In this document: positions 36,078 through 46,236 of the stretch, in pieces | Layout: every line of letters starts with the position of its first letter | How positions within the stretch are numbered: position 1 is the first letter of the stretch | Assembly: GCF_003254705.1 (NCBI RefSeq) | Contig: NZ_QFYR01000001.1 | Location: 248,001 to 312,000, forward strand | DNA length: 64,000 nucleotides | Direction: 5' to 3' | Origin: Phenylobacterium deserti | GTDB taxonomy: Bacteria > Pseudomonadota > Alphaproteobacteria > Caulobacterales > Caulobacteraceae | Made by a program: the position numbers and the translations under genes | The notes under the pieces: model-generated | The model's database searches: none | Told to the model about the DNA's origin: nothing | Seen by the model: the letters and a program-made list of their open reading frames with translations, nothing else

Positions 36078-37523
36078 ATGACACGCAGCATCGGCACGGC
36101 CTCCCTGCTCCGCCACCTGGGCGCCTGGCGCGGCGAGGGCGCGCGCGGCGCCGCCTACGCCCAGTTGGCCGACGCCATCCGCCTGCTGATCCTCGACGGC
36201 CGCCTGGCCCTGGACGTGCGCCTGCCCGGCGAGCGGGAGCTGGCCGCCGCCCTGGGCGTCAGCCGCACCACCGTCACCGCCGCCTTCACCCGCCTGCGCG
36301 ACCAGGGCTTTCTGGTCAGCCGCCAGGGCTCGGGCGCCCGCACCGGCCTGCCCAGCGGCCCCGGCCTTCGCCCCGGCGCATCCCTGCCGCTGGGCTCGGG
36401 CGAGGGGCTGATCGACCTGTCCTCCGCCGCCCTGCCCGCCGCCGAGGGCGTCCACGCCGCCTACGCCCAGGCCCTGGCCGCCCTGCCCGCCCACCTGCCC
36501 GGCCACGGCTACGAGGCCACCGGCCTGCCGGTGCTGCGCGAGGTGATCGCTGAGCGCTATGGCCGAAGCGGCCTGCCCACCCGGCCCGACCAGATCGTGG
36601 TCACCAGCGGCGCCCAGCACGGCCTGACGCTGCTCTTACGGATGTTCACCGGCCCCGGCGACCGGGTGGTGGTGGACCAGCCCACCTACCCCCACGCCAT
36701 CGACGCCATCCAGCGCGTCTCCTGCCGCCCCGCGCCCGTGCCTCTGCCGGACCGGGGCTGGGACCTTGACGGCCTTGCCGCCGCCTTTCGCCAGAACGGG
36801 CCGCGCCTGGCCTATCTGATCGCCGACTTCCACAATCCCACGGGCCGCTGCATGGAGCCCGCCGCCCGGGCCGAGGTGGCCGCAGCCGCCGCGCGCACCC
36901 GCACCGCCCTGGTGTTCGATGAAACCATGTCCGACCTGTGGCTGGACGCGCCTCCGCCCGCCCCCGATCCGGTGCTGGAGCGCGGCGTCATCCGCCTGGG
37001 ATCCATGGGGAAAAGCTTCTGGGGCGGCCTGCGGATCGGCTGGATTCGGGCCGACGCCGAGGTGGCCGCGGCGCTGGTGGCCTCGCGCCCGTCGCTGGAT
37101 CTGGGAACCCCGGTTCTGGAACAGCTCGCCGCCGCCGTGCTGCTGGCCGAGGATGTCGGCCTGGACGCCCGCCGCGCCCTCTTGCGGGAACGCCGCGAGC
37201 ACCTGCTGGCCCGCATGGCCGAGCGCCTGCCCGAGTGGCGGATCACGCCGCCGTCCGGCGGCCTGGTGGCCTGGGCCGAGCTGCCGGGGCCGGTGAGCAC
37301 CGCCCTGGCCGCCGCGGCCGAGCGGCACGGGGTGCGCATCACCCCCGGCCCACGCTTTGGCGTCGACGGCACGTTGGAGCGCTTCGTGCGCCTGCCCTAC
37401 AGCCAGCCGCCCGAGGTTCTCGATGCGGCCGTCGAGGGCTTGGCCCGCGCCTGGGCGGCGCTGGGCCTGGGCGGGGCGGCGCCGCGGACCTCAGCGGCCC
37501 AGGGCGCCGACCCCGTCGTCTGA
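36078..37523 (+). CDS. MocR-type GntR regulator with aminotransferase domain
   Basis: A 481-residue protein with an N-terminal GntR winged helix (about 20-85: YAQLADAIRLLILDGRL, RELAAALGVSRTTVTAAF) joined to a fold-type-I aminotransferase domain with the PLP lysine Lys312 in SMGKSFWGG. MocR proteins sense PLP or an amino-compound and control a neighbour; here that is presumably the divergent yczE-like gene. A TTG 18 bases upstream is also in frame; the ATG is preferred. Confidence 0.9.
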   Translation: MTRSIGTASLLRHLGAWRGEGARGAAYAQLADAIRLLILDGRLALDVRLPGERELAAALGVSRTTVTAAFTRLRDQGFLVSRQGSGARTGLPSGPGLRPGASLPLGSGEGLIDLSSAALPAAEGVHAAYAQALAALPAHLPGHGYEATGLPVLREVIAERYGRSGLPTRPDQIVVTSGAQHGLTLLLRMFTGPGDRVVVDQPTYPHAIDAIQRVSCRPAPVPLPDRGWDLDGLAAAFRQNGPRLAYLIADFHNPTGRCMEPAARAEVAAAAARTRTALVFDETMSDLWLDAPPPAPDPVLERGVIRLGSMGKSFWGGLRIGWIRADAEVAAALVASRPSLDLGTPVLEQLAAAVLLAEDVGLDARRALLRERREHLLARMAERLPEWRITPPSGGLVAWAELPGPVSTALAAAAERHGVRITPGPRFGVDGTLERFVRLPYSQPPEVLDAAVEGLARAWAALGLGGAAPRTSAAQGADPVV

Positions 37524-37530
37524 GGCCGGC

Positions 37531-37851
37531 TTACTTCTGCGCCAGGTTGTGGGCGCCGTCCTGCACGAACACATAGGTCTTGCCGTTCTTGGCCAGGGTC
37601 ACCGAACCTTCGGCCGTGGCGCGGGCGACGATCTTGGCCTTGGCGCCGGGCACGCAGTTGTCGCGGGCCATGTAGACGCCGGCGCACATCTTCAGCGCCG
37701 CGCCTTCCGCGCGCTTGTCGAGCGCCTGCTGGCCGGCCGGCGTGGACAGATCCAGGTCGCTCGCCGTCACAGTCAAACCTTCAGCATGAGCTGCGGTGGC
37801 CAGCAGCGCGAGCGAAGCGACGCCAGCGAACACTTGCGAGATCTTGGACAT
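37531..37851 (-). CDS. UrcA-family exported protein
   Basis: A 106-residue protein with a signal peptide (cut near Ala23) and a mature part LTVTASDLDLSTPAGQQALDKR then CAG...NC..GAKAKIVARAT, the layout of UrcA-type proteins with two cysteines able to pair. These small secreted proteins are common in Caulobacterales and Sphingomonadales; the function is unknown. ATG 37851 is chosen for the signal peptide. Confidence 0.75.
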   Translation of the reverse strand: MSKISQVFAGVASLALLATAAHAEGLTVTASDLDLSTPAGQQALDKRAEGAALKMCAGVYMARDNCVPGAKAKIVARATAEGSVTLAKNGKTYVFVQDGAHNLAQK

Positions 37852-38003
37852 TGTAAGCTCCGGTCCTGTGCGTTGCGGCTTTTGCTCGCCGCTGATGAAG
37901 TTGTTATCCGCCCGCACCGGCCGGAAGTCCTCTTAAAGTCCTGTCATGACAAAGTTTTAAGCTGACCGAATTCTTACAAGATCGTCACGTTCGCGCCACG
38001 CTC

Positions 38004-38017
38004 CGTCACATGTGACG
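38004..38017. promoter_or_regulatory. Perfect 14-bp palindrome upstream of DPP IV gene
   Basis: CGTCACATGTGACG, 69 bases before the DPP IV ATG and about 150 upstream of the UrcA-like gene on the other strand. A dyad of this type could be an operator, but no regulator can be named. Confidence 0.35.
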
Positions 38018-38085
38018 CCGCCCATTGCCAAGCGCGCCTCCGCCCTGTTCAAGGAAGCACGAGATATTTCCGGGAGTTCGGGGCG

Positions 38086-40323
38086 ATGCGTCTTCTTCTC
38101 TTGGCCGCTGCGGCGGCTTCGGTCCTGGCCGGCGCGGCGGGCGCCCAGCAGGCGACCCAGCCCGGCCAGCGGCTGAGCGTCGATCGGGTCTTCGAAAGCC
38201 CCGACCTTACCGGCCCGCGCGCCCGCGGCGTGAAGCTCAGCCCCGACGGCTCGGCCGTGACCTACATGAAGGTCAAGCCGGACAACCTTCGCATCACCGA
38301 CCTGTGGATCGCCGACGTGTCCGGCGGCGCCCCGCGCCTGCTGATCGACGGCGCTTCGCTGATCCCGCAGGGCCGCACCCTTTCGGAAGCCGAAAAGAGC
38401 CGCCGCGAGCGCCTGGGCGTCCAGACCAGCGGCGTGGTCGAGTATGCCTGGGACGAACAGGGCCGCTACATCCTGGCTCCGGTGGAGGGCGATCTGTTCC
38501 TCTACCAGCGCGCCGACGGCCAGATCCGCCAGCTCACCAACACGCCCGGCGACGAAATCGACGCCAAGGTCTCCCCGCGCGGGACCTATGTCTCGTGGGT
38601 GCGGGACGACAACCTGTTCATCGCCCCCTCCAGCGGCGGCGCCGAACGCGCCATCACCCAGGGCGGCGACGAGCTGAAGAGCTGGGGCACGGCCGAGTTC
38701 ATCGCCCAGGAGGAGCTGGACCGCTCCACCGGCTACTGGTGGAGCCCGGACGAGAGCCGGATCGCCCTCACCTTCGTGGACCAGTCCGGCGTCGACATCA
38801 TCGACCGGCCGGAGGTCGGCGCCACCGGCGCCACGGTGGTGCGCCAGCGCTATCCCCGCACCGGCCGCCCCAACGCCCGCGTCGAGCTCTACGTCGCCGA
38901 CGTGGCCAGCGGCCAGCGCACCAAGGTCGATCTGGGCGCCAACGCCGACATCTACCTGTCCCGGGTGAACTGGTCCAAGGATGGCAAGACCCTCTACGTC
39001 CAGCGCCTGTCGCGCGACCAGCGCCGTCTCGACCTGCTCAGCGTCAATCCGGCCACGGGCGCCTCCAAGGTCATCCTCAGCGAGACCAGCCCGCACTGGG
39101 TGGAAGCCACCGACGACTTCACCGCCCTGAAGGATGGCTCCTTCCTGTGGTCCTCGGACCGTTCGGGCTCGCGCCACCTCTATCTCTACGGCCGTGACGG
39201 CAAGCTGATCCGCCAGGTCACCCGCGGCGCCTGGACGCTCGACGCCCTGGAAGGCGTGGATGAAGCCCGCGGCGTCGCCTTCTTCGGCGCCAGCATCGAC
39301 ACGCCCATCGAGCGGCGGCTCTACACCGTGTCCTACCTGAAGCCGGGCCAACCCGCCCCGCTCACCAAGGCGGGCGGCTGGTGGACCGAAAGCGTGGCCC
39401 ACAACGGCGCCGCCTTTGTCGGGACCTACCAGGATCCCAGGACCCCGCCCCAGACGGCCCTCTACAAGGCCGACGGCTCCCTGGTCCGCTGGATCGAGGA
39501 GAACCGGCTGGCGGAAGGCCACCCCTACTGGCCCTACGCCTCGACCCTCAGCACGCCCACCTTCGGGACCATCAAGGCCGCCGACGGCCAGGACCTGCAC
39601 TGGTCCATGCGCACGCCCCCGGGCTTCGATCCGTCCAGGAAGTATCCGGTGATCGTGCAGGTCTACGGCGGCCCGCACGCTCAGCAGGTGAAGAAGGACT
39701 GGGCCAGCCCCGAGGACCGCCTGTTCCTGGAGGCGGGCTACATCCTGTTCCGCCTGGACAACCGCGGCTCGGCCAATCGCCCCGTGCGCTTCCAGACCGC
39801 CCTCGACCGCCGCCTCGGCTCGGTGGAGGTGCAGGACCAGGTCGCCGGCGCCCGCTACCTCCAGACCCTGCCCTATGTGGACGCCGGCAAGATCGGCGTC
39901 ACCGGCTGGTCCTACGGCGGCTACATGACCTTGATGATGCTGACGGCGGAAAACTCGCCGTTCGCGGCCGGCGTCTCCGGCGCTCCGGTCACCGACTGGT
40001 CGCTCTACGACACCGCCTATACCGAGCGGTACATGGGCACGCCCCAGCAGAACCCGGAAGGCTACAAGGCCGGCGACGTGCTCACCCACCTGGATCGGCT
40101 CAAGCCCGGCTCGGTGATGATCCTGCACGGCATGGCCGACGACAACGTGACCTTCGACAACGCCACGCGGGTCTTCGCCTCCCTGCAGGCCAAGGCAATC
40201 CCGTTCGAAACCATGGTCTATCCCGGCCTGCGCCACCGCGCCGGCTGGACGCCTGCCAACCGCAAGCACCGGGCGCTGGTCACCCTCGACTTCTTCAATC
40301 GCAAGCTGAAGGGCGCCGACTAA
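38086..40323 (+). CDS. Dipeptidyl peptidase IV-type S9 serine peptidase
   Basis: A 745-residue exported peptidase: signal peptide (cut near Ala20), DPP IV N-terminal beta propeller (about 60-480) and a C-terminal alpha/beta hydrolase domain with Ser609 (GWSYGGYM), Asp685 (HGMADDNV) and His717. It releases X-Pro dipeptides from peptides in the periplasm. Length and triad are normal for the family. Well-isolated transcription unit with a terminator hairpin downstream. Confidence 0.94.
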   Translation: MRLLLLAAAAASVLAGAAGAQQATQPGQRLSVDRVFESPDLTGPRARGVKLSPDGSAVTYMKVKPDNLRITDLWIADVSGGAPRLLIDGASLIPQGRTLSEAEKSRRERLGVQTSGVVEYAWDEQGRYILAPVEGDLFLYQRADGQIRQLTNTPGDEIDAKVSPRGTYVSWVRDDNLFIAPSSGGAERAITQGGDELKSWGTAEFIAQEELDRSTGYWWSPDESRIALTFVDQSGVDIIDRPEVGATGATVVRQRYPRTGRPNARVELYVADVASGQRTKVDLGANADIYLSRVNWSKDGKTLYVQRLSRDQRRLDLLSVNPATGASKVILSETSPHWVEATDDFTALKDGSFLWSSDRSGSRHLYLYGRDGKLIRQVTRGAWTLDALEGVDEARGVAFFGASIDTPIERRLYTVSYLKPGQPAPLTKAGGWWTESVAHNGAAFVGTYQDPRTPPQTALYKADGSLVRWIEENRLAEGHPYWPYASTLSTPTFGTIKAADGQDLHWSMRTPPGFDPSRKYPVIVQVYGGPHAQQVKKDWASPEDRLFLEAGYILFRLDNRGSANRPVRFQTALDRRLGSVEVQDQVAGARYLQTLPYVDAGKIGVTGWSYGGYMTLMMLTAENSPFAAGVSGAPVTDWSLYDTAYTERYMGTPQQNPEGYKAGDVLTHLDRLKPGSVMILHGMADDNVTFDNATRVFASLQAKAIPFETMVYPGLRHRAGWTPANRKHRALVTLDFFNRKLKGAD

Positions 40324-40364
40324 GCGCCCTTACGGCCCCCAAGGGTCGGACCTGTTCCTGATAG

Positions 40365-40395
40365 CGGCGCGCTCGCACGGCGGGCGCGCCGTTTT
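40365..40395 (+). terminator. Rho-independent terminator after DPP IV
   Basis: CGGCGCGC (40365-40372) pairs with GCGCGCCG (40384-40391), followed by TTTT. Confidence 0.75.
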
Positions 40396-40516
40396 CGTTT
40401 GCCTGCCCCCTCCCGTGACGCCCCGCACAGTCGCCCCACCCGAGGCAGGATCGATGGCGAAGCGCCTTGCCCGAAAGCGGGGAAGGCGCCCCCTCACGGC
40501 TCTGAAGCGTTCACCC

Positions 40517-40825
40517 CTAGCGCGAGGCGATGTTCAGACGCTTCATCTCGGTTTCGGTGATGCACTTTGGCGCCGACCAGGCCTTGCCCGCGTCGGCTCG
40601 CACCTGTTCGGCCGTCACGAAATCGGGCGTGCCCAGGTCGCGGGAGAACATGCGCCAGCTGCGCTCTTCCTCGCTGCAGATGTAGAGCACCTTCTTGGCC
40701 GCCGGAGCGCGCGCCTGCGCGTTGGTGGCGGCCTTGTCGGCGGACCGGGCCTGTTGCTGGTCTGCGGCGTGCGCGGCGCCCGCCAGGAGCGCGCTGGCCG
40801 CGAGCGCCAAAAGAACCCGTTGCAT
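40517..40825 (-). CDS. Small exported protein, unknown
   Basis: A 102-residue protein with a clear signal peptide (cut near Ala20) and a lysine/arginine-rich mature part containing a potential disulphide pair (YICSEEERSW and PKCITETEMK). RDLGTPDFVTAEQV is the only distinctive stretch. Its upstream region has an 18-base element close to the PhoB box pattern. Function unknown. Confidence 0.75.
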   Translation of the reverse strand: MQRVLLALAASALLAGAAHAADQQQARSADKAATNAQARAPAAKKVLYICSEEERSWRMFSRDLGTPDFVTAEQVRADAGKAWSAPKCITETEMKRLNIASR

Positions 40826-40907
40826 GGCAGTTCCTCCTCGTCAGGACGGATAGACCCGTCTCTTGTTCGAGGAAGCGTACGCCAACCGCGTCGAATAGCA
40901 ATGTTTC

Positions 40908-40925
40908 ATGACACTGTTGTGACAT
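40908..40925 (-). promoter_or_regulatory. Candidate Pho box
   Basis: Minus strand reads ATGTCAC-AACA-GTGTCAT, two TGTCA(C/T) half-sites with 11-base periodicity, the PhoB layout CTGTCAT-N4-CTGTCAT with three mismatches, 83 bases before the ATG at 40825. Confidence 0.35.
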
Positions 40926-40987
40926 GAACTGTCACTCGATCGCGGAGCCGCAATGTCGGTGGCGATGGCGCAGGCCAGGCGCCGCGC

Positions 40988-42583
<1,596 letters not shown>

Positions 42584-42721
42584 CTGGGCGGAACTCCGGA
42601 AACTGGCGGCGAACCTAGGCTTTGAGGCTTAATCGCCCGTGACTATCCACAGGCTGCGCACACGCGGCGGGCGGCGCGCCTCCCCTGGGCGGTAGGCCGG
42701 AGCCCGGCTACAAGCGCCGCC

Positions 42722-43207
42722 ATGTCCGCTCCTCACTTCGTCATCCGCACCTACCAGGCGGCCGACGCGCCGCGCCTGGCTCAGCTCTACTTCGAGTCCG
42801 CCCGCACCATTGGCGCCCGCCGCTATTCGCCCGAGCAGGTCGCCGCATGGGCGCCGGAGCCGGCCGATCCCGCCACGGTCCATGCGCGGGCGAGCGACGG
42901 ACGCGTGACGCTGGTGGCCGAGGGCGCGGACGGCACGGTGCTCGGCTACGGCGACCTGGAGGCCGATGGGCACATCGATCACCTTTACGCCCACCCGGCC
43001 GCGGCGGGGACCGGCGTGGGGTCCGCCCTTCTTCAGGCTCTGGTCGAGCAGGCGCGCGCCTGGGGCGCAACACGTCTCTATGTGGAGGCCAGCGAACTCG
43101 CCCGCGGCCTGTTTGAGCGTCAGGGTTTCACCACATCACACCGTCGGGACTTCGAAGTGCGCGGCGTGCCCATTCACAACTACGCCATGGAACGCTCGCT
43201 GGTCTGA
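42722..43207 (+). CDS. GNAT-family N-acetyltransferase
   Basis: A 161-residue acetyltransferase with IDHLYAHPAAAGTGVGSALLQAL as the acetyl-CoA pyrophosphate-binding motif A (GTGVG) and a C-terminal FERQGFT strand. The N-terminus is hydrophobic/charged (FVIRTYQAADAPRLAQLYFES). Similar to YafP-type GNATs that act on small toxic amines. Acceptor unknown. Confidence 0.88.
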   Translation: MSAPHFVIRTYQAADAPRLAQLYFESARTIGARRYSPEQVAAWAPEPADPATVHARASDGRVTLVAEGADGTVLGYGDLEADGHIDHLYAHPAAAGTGVGSALLQALVEQARAWGATRLYVEASELARGLFERQGFTTSHRRDFEVRGVPIHNYAMERSLV

Positions 43208-43213
43208 GCGGGG

Positions 43214-43711
43214 CTAGCCGTCCAGCCGCTCAACCGCATCGCCCAGCCGGACCCAGCCGCCCTCCAGCACCCGCGCAGTGAAACCGCCATGGCCGCGTAC
43301 GGCGTTGTAGCCGCCCGGTCCGAGCAGTTCCTCCATGCGCGAGCAGGGGTGGCACTCGCCCGTGGTCTCGAGGATCGCGCCGCCGACCCGAACCCGCCGG
43401 CCCTTGAGCGCCCGCAGGTTGACGCCCCGGGTGACGATGTTCCGCCTCAGAAGCTCCGACTCCACCTCCGCCCGCCCCAGGAAGCTGGCGATGGCCGCCA
43501 GGTCCTCGGCCGCGATCAGCGTCACCTGCCGCGGGCCGTTGGTCCGGCTCTTGTAGTGGTCGCCCAGCACCCCTTCGCCAGGCGCCAGCTCCACCGACTC
43601 CAGCACGGTCATCGGCGCTCGACGTACGGGGCGCGAGCCCAGCCAGGCGACGGCGCCCGGCTGCATGGGTCCATCCAGCAGGCGAGCGAGGGCGGAAGAA
43701 GGATTCAGCAT
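43214..43711 (-). CDS. MOSC domain protein, YiiM-like
   Basis: A 165-residue stand-alone MOSC protein: GVLGDHYKSRTNGPRQVTLI, then RRNIVTRGVNLRALKGRRVRVG and the cofactor cysteine in GECHPCSRMEE. YiiM-type proteins reduce N-hydroxylated substrates with help from other subunits. Second MOSC gene in the window, unrelated in length and position to that at 12741. Confidence 0.88.
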   Translation of the reverse strand: MLNPSSALARLLDGPMQPGAVAWLGSRPVRRAPMTVLESVELAPGEGVLGDHYKSRTNGPRQVTLIAAEDLAAIASFLGRAEVESELLRRNIVTRGVNLRALKGRRVRVGGAILETTGECHPCSRMEELLGPGGYNAVRGHGGFTARVLEGGWVRLGDAVERLDG

Positions 43712-43743
43712 GGAAGACCCGAACGCGCCGCGCGCCTTTGCGC

Positions 43744-44109
43744 TCAGCGGCAGGCTTCCAGCGCCCGCTCGAGGGCGGCCAGCCGCTGCATCCGCAGCAG
43801 ACGTCCCGCCGCCATCAGCTGGTAGCGGTCGGCCGCGCCGGCCGCGTTCTTCAAGGCCGCGTCGCTATCGGGGTAGCGCGGCGCGCGCGGGAAGTTCTTG
43901 GGCACGCAGCTGACGGGCGCGGGCGCCTTGCGCGGGATCAGGCGCGGCTTAGGCGGCGGCGGCGGAGCGGCCTCCGGCTCAGCCGGCGGCGGCGCCGGTG
44001 CGGACGCGACCACAGGGCTGGGCTTCGGCTTGGGGCCAAGCGTGCTGCAGCCTGCCAGCGACCAAGCCAGCAGGGCGGCGGCGCAGGCCGCCTGGAGCCG
44101 TCGCCTCAT
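43744..44109 (-). CDS. Proline-rich lipoprotein, possible o-spanin-like partner
   Basis: A 121-residue lipoprotein: signal with lipobox LAGC (Cys21), a proline-rich segment (about 27-70, PPPAEPEAAPPPPPKP in part) and a helical C-terminus (YPDSDAALKNAAGAADRYQ, LAALERALEACR). Its start overlaps the stop of the upstream gene by 4 bases (ATGA). A small proline-rich lipoprotein coupled to a one-helix coiled-coil protein is the layout of Rz/Rz1 phage spanins. No holin, endolysin or other phage gene lies nearby. Confidence 0.75.
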   Translation of the reverse strand: MRRRLQAACAAALLAWSLAGCSTLGPKPKPSPVVASAPAPPPAEPEAAPPPPPKPRLIPRKAPAPVSCVPKNFPRAPRYPDSDAALKNAAGAADRYQLMAAGRLLRMQRLAALERALEACR

Positions 44110-44480
44110 CGCAGTGTCGCGAGCACGGCCTGGTCGGCGCTTTCCATGCGCGCGCAGCCGTCGAGGCCGGCGGGCGGCTCGCTGGCCAGCCGTTCGGCCA
44201 CGGCGGCGGCGTCCGGAGCGCCCGGCGCATGCTCGGCCACCTTGATCGCCGCGCCGCCACGTGCAGCCGCCACCGGCGCGGTGTTGGCTTGCAGGGCGGA
44301 GGCGGAACGCTCTGCCTCGAGCGCCCGGCTCAGGTCCGCGGTCTGGGCTACGAAATCGGCCCGGGCCCGGCGGGCGTCGGCGAGGCTGAGCCCCAGGGCC
44401 AGCGCCAGCACCAGGCTGAGTCCGGCGAACGCGGGACCGGCGGCGGGACGCGTCAGGTTCTGAACGATGGCGGATTTCAT
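44106..44480 (-). CDS. Single-pass coiled-coil protein, possible i-spanin-like
   Basis: A 124-residue protein with an N-terminal membrane helix (about 16-35, AFAGLSLVLALALGLSLADA in part), an alanine/arginine-rich amphipathic periplasmic coiled coil (about 36-60, RARADFVAQTADLSRALEAE) and a short C-terminal DGCARMESADQAVLATLR resembling the ends of phage Rz proteins. It precedes and overlaps a proline-rich lipoprotein gene. A spanin-like or other cell-envelope pair is inferred, not proven. Confidence 0.7.
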   Translation of the reverse strand: MKSAIVQNLTRPAAGPAFAGLSLVLALALGLSLADARRARADFVAQTADLSRALEAERSASALQANTAPVAAARGGAAIKVAEHAPGAPDAAAVAERLASEPPAGLDGCARMESADQAVLATLR

Positions 44481-44619
44481 CCAGCGCCCTCCTCGGCGGA
44501 CCTATATGTCTCTGCCGCCAAGCTTGAAAAGATGCGGCACGCTTTCGTGAACACGGCCGCCCCGCGAACACTCACCCGCGCAGCTCAGCTCGGCAAGTCC
44601 TCCCGACCCCACCCTGGGT

Positions 44620-44644
44620 GGAACTAGTGGGACTCCCGGCGGTT
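44620..44644 (+). promoter_or_regulatory. Candidate EcfG/SigT promoter before MFS gene
   Basis: GGAAC (44620-44624), 16 bases, GGTT (44641-44644): -35 perfect and GTT core present, 35 bases before the GTG start at 44680. Confidence 0.4.
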
Positions 44645-44679
44645 CGTCGCCGGTTGAAGCTTCCAGGGGGTGATCGCAG

Positions 44680-46236
44680 GTGGCCGGATTTCTTGCGCCG
44701 CAAGCTCAGATCGGGGGGCGCGAGCTCGACCGCGGCGTGCGCAACCTCATGCTGGACGCGATCTTCGCCACCGCTGTCGGCGCGCTGAACAGCGGGGTGG
44801 TGATCGTCGCTTTCGCCCTGTGGCTTGGAGCCCCCAACACCGTGATCGGCCTGCTGGCCGCCATCCCGCTGTGGACCCAGATCCTTCAGGCCCCGGCCGT
44901 GAGCCTGGTGGAGCGCCTGCGCGCCCGCCGCCGCATCTCCGTGGCCGCCTTGCTGACCGCCCGCCTGGCCCTGCCCTGCATGGCCATGCTGCCCTTCGTA
45001 CCCGACAAGCGGCTGGCGCTCGCCTTGCTGCTGCTGCTCGAGGTGATCCACACCGGCGCCAACGCGATCTGCGCCTGCTCCTGGAACTCCTGGATCCGCG
45101 ACCTCGTGCCGGAGGAGCGCCTGGGCCGCTTCTTCGCCCGACGGACCATCTGGGCCACCGCCGTCGGCATGATCTGCACCCTGACCGCCGGCTTCGCGCT
45201 CCAAAGCCAGCACGCAGCCCGCGGCGGCGGCTCGGGCATGGTCTTCACCGTGCTCTACATGTCCGGCTTCGCCGCCGCCATGATCAGCACCTGGCGCCTC
45301 GCCCTGGTGCCCGAACCCATCATGCCGAAAGCTCAGCCGAAGCAGAGTCTGTTTCGTTTGCTCAAGGCGCCCCTGAAGGACAAAAACTTTAGGAATATCA
45401 TACGCTTCCTGGCGAGCTGGCAGTTCGCCGTGAACGCCGCCACCCCCTTCTTCACTGTATACTTCGTCCAGCAGCTCGGCCTCGGGATGGGCTACGTCAC
45501 CGCCTTCACCGTGGTCAGCCAGCTCGCCAACCTCCTGGTCCTACGCGAGTGGGGCCGCCTCACCGACCGGTTCTCCAACAAGGCCGTCCTGAACGCCGCC
45601 GCCCCGGTCTTCCTGCTCTGCATCGCCGGCATGACCGTCGCCTCGCAGATCGACCAGCACCTCCTGCTCGTCGCCTACCTAGCCCTGCTCCACGTGGTCA
45701 TGGGCATGGCGGCCGCCGGCGTCGGCTTGGCCACCGGCAACGTGGTCCTGAAGTGCGCGCCGCGCAGCACGGCCACCGCCTACATCGCCGCCAACTCGCT
45801 GATCGCCTCGGCCGCCGCCGGCCTCGCCCCGATCCTCGCCGGCGCCTCAGCGGACTTCTACGCCGCGCGGGAGCTGACCATCCAGATCCTCTGGCGCGAT
45901 CCCGGCGGAGTGCGGGAGTTCTTCGGCTTCCAGATCACTCAGTGGGGGTTCTTCTTCCTGATCGCCGCGGGCATGGGGCTCTACGCCCTGCACCGGCTGA
46001 CCTTCATCACCGAGGAAGGCACCATCCGCGGCCGGGCCGTCGTTCAGGAGATCATCGGCGACACCCGGCGCGGGGTGCGCAACCTGTCGCCAGTGCGCGG
46101 CCTGCGGCCGGCCTTCCCAGCCGGCTCGCTCCTCGAGCTGCACGGCCGCTATCGGGAGCAGAAGCGCGCCGACCGCGCGCGCGCCAGCCGGGCTGCGCGT
46201 CAAGCCAAGGCCGACGAGCCGCCGGCCGACCCTTAA
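44680..46236 (+). CDS. MFS transporter, unknown substrate
   Basis: A 518-residue protein with about 12 transmembrane helices and a cytoplasmic basic C-terminal tail (about 470-518). It has no clear drug-exporter motif; the N-terminal NLMLDAIFATAVGALNSGVV and WSWIRDLVP-like NSWIRDLVPEERLGRFFARR resemble unassigned MFS carriers of Caulobacterales. GTG start with AGGGGG ten bases upstream. An EcfG-like promoter precedes it. The stop overlaps the convergent desaturase stop by 4 bases. Confidence 0.82.
   Translation: MAGFLAPQAQIGGRELDRGVRNLMLDAIFATAVGALNSGVVIVAFALWLGAPNTVIGLLAAIPLWTQILQAPAVSLVERLRARRRISVAALLTARLALPCMAMLPFVPDKRLALALLLLLEVIHTGANAICACSWNSWIRDLVPEERLGRFFARRTIWATAVGMICTLTAGFALQSQHAARGGGSGMVFTVLYMSGFAAAMISTWRLALVPEPIMPKAQPKQSLFRLLKAPLKDKNFRNIIRFLASWQFAVNAATPFFTVYFVQQLGLGMGYVTAFTVVSQLANLLVLREWGRLTDRFSNKAVLNAAAPVFLLCIAGMTVASQIDQHLLLVAYLALLHVVMGMAAAGVGLATGNVVLKCAPRSTATAYIAANSLIASAAAGLAPILAGASADFYAARELTIQILWRDPGGVREFFGFQITQWGFFFLIAAGMGLYALHRLTFITEEGTIRGRAVVQEIIGDTRRGVRNLSPVRGLRPAFPAGSLLELHGRYREQKRADRARASRAARQAKADEPPADP

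Noticed and set aside
37957..40269. 770-codon open frame antisense to the DPP IV gene
   Set aside because: The plus strand encodes a complete peptidase with signal peptide and triad; the reverse frame has no signal or domain.
43744..44480. Prophage fragment
   Set aside because: Only the spanin-like pair suggests phage. No integrase, tail, capsid, holin or lysin genes and no att-like repeats are visible around it, so a prophage call is not supported.
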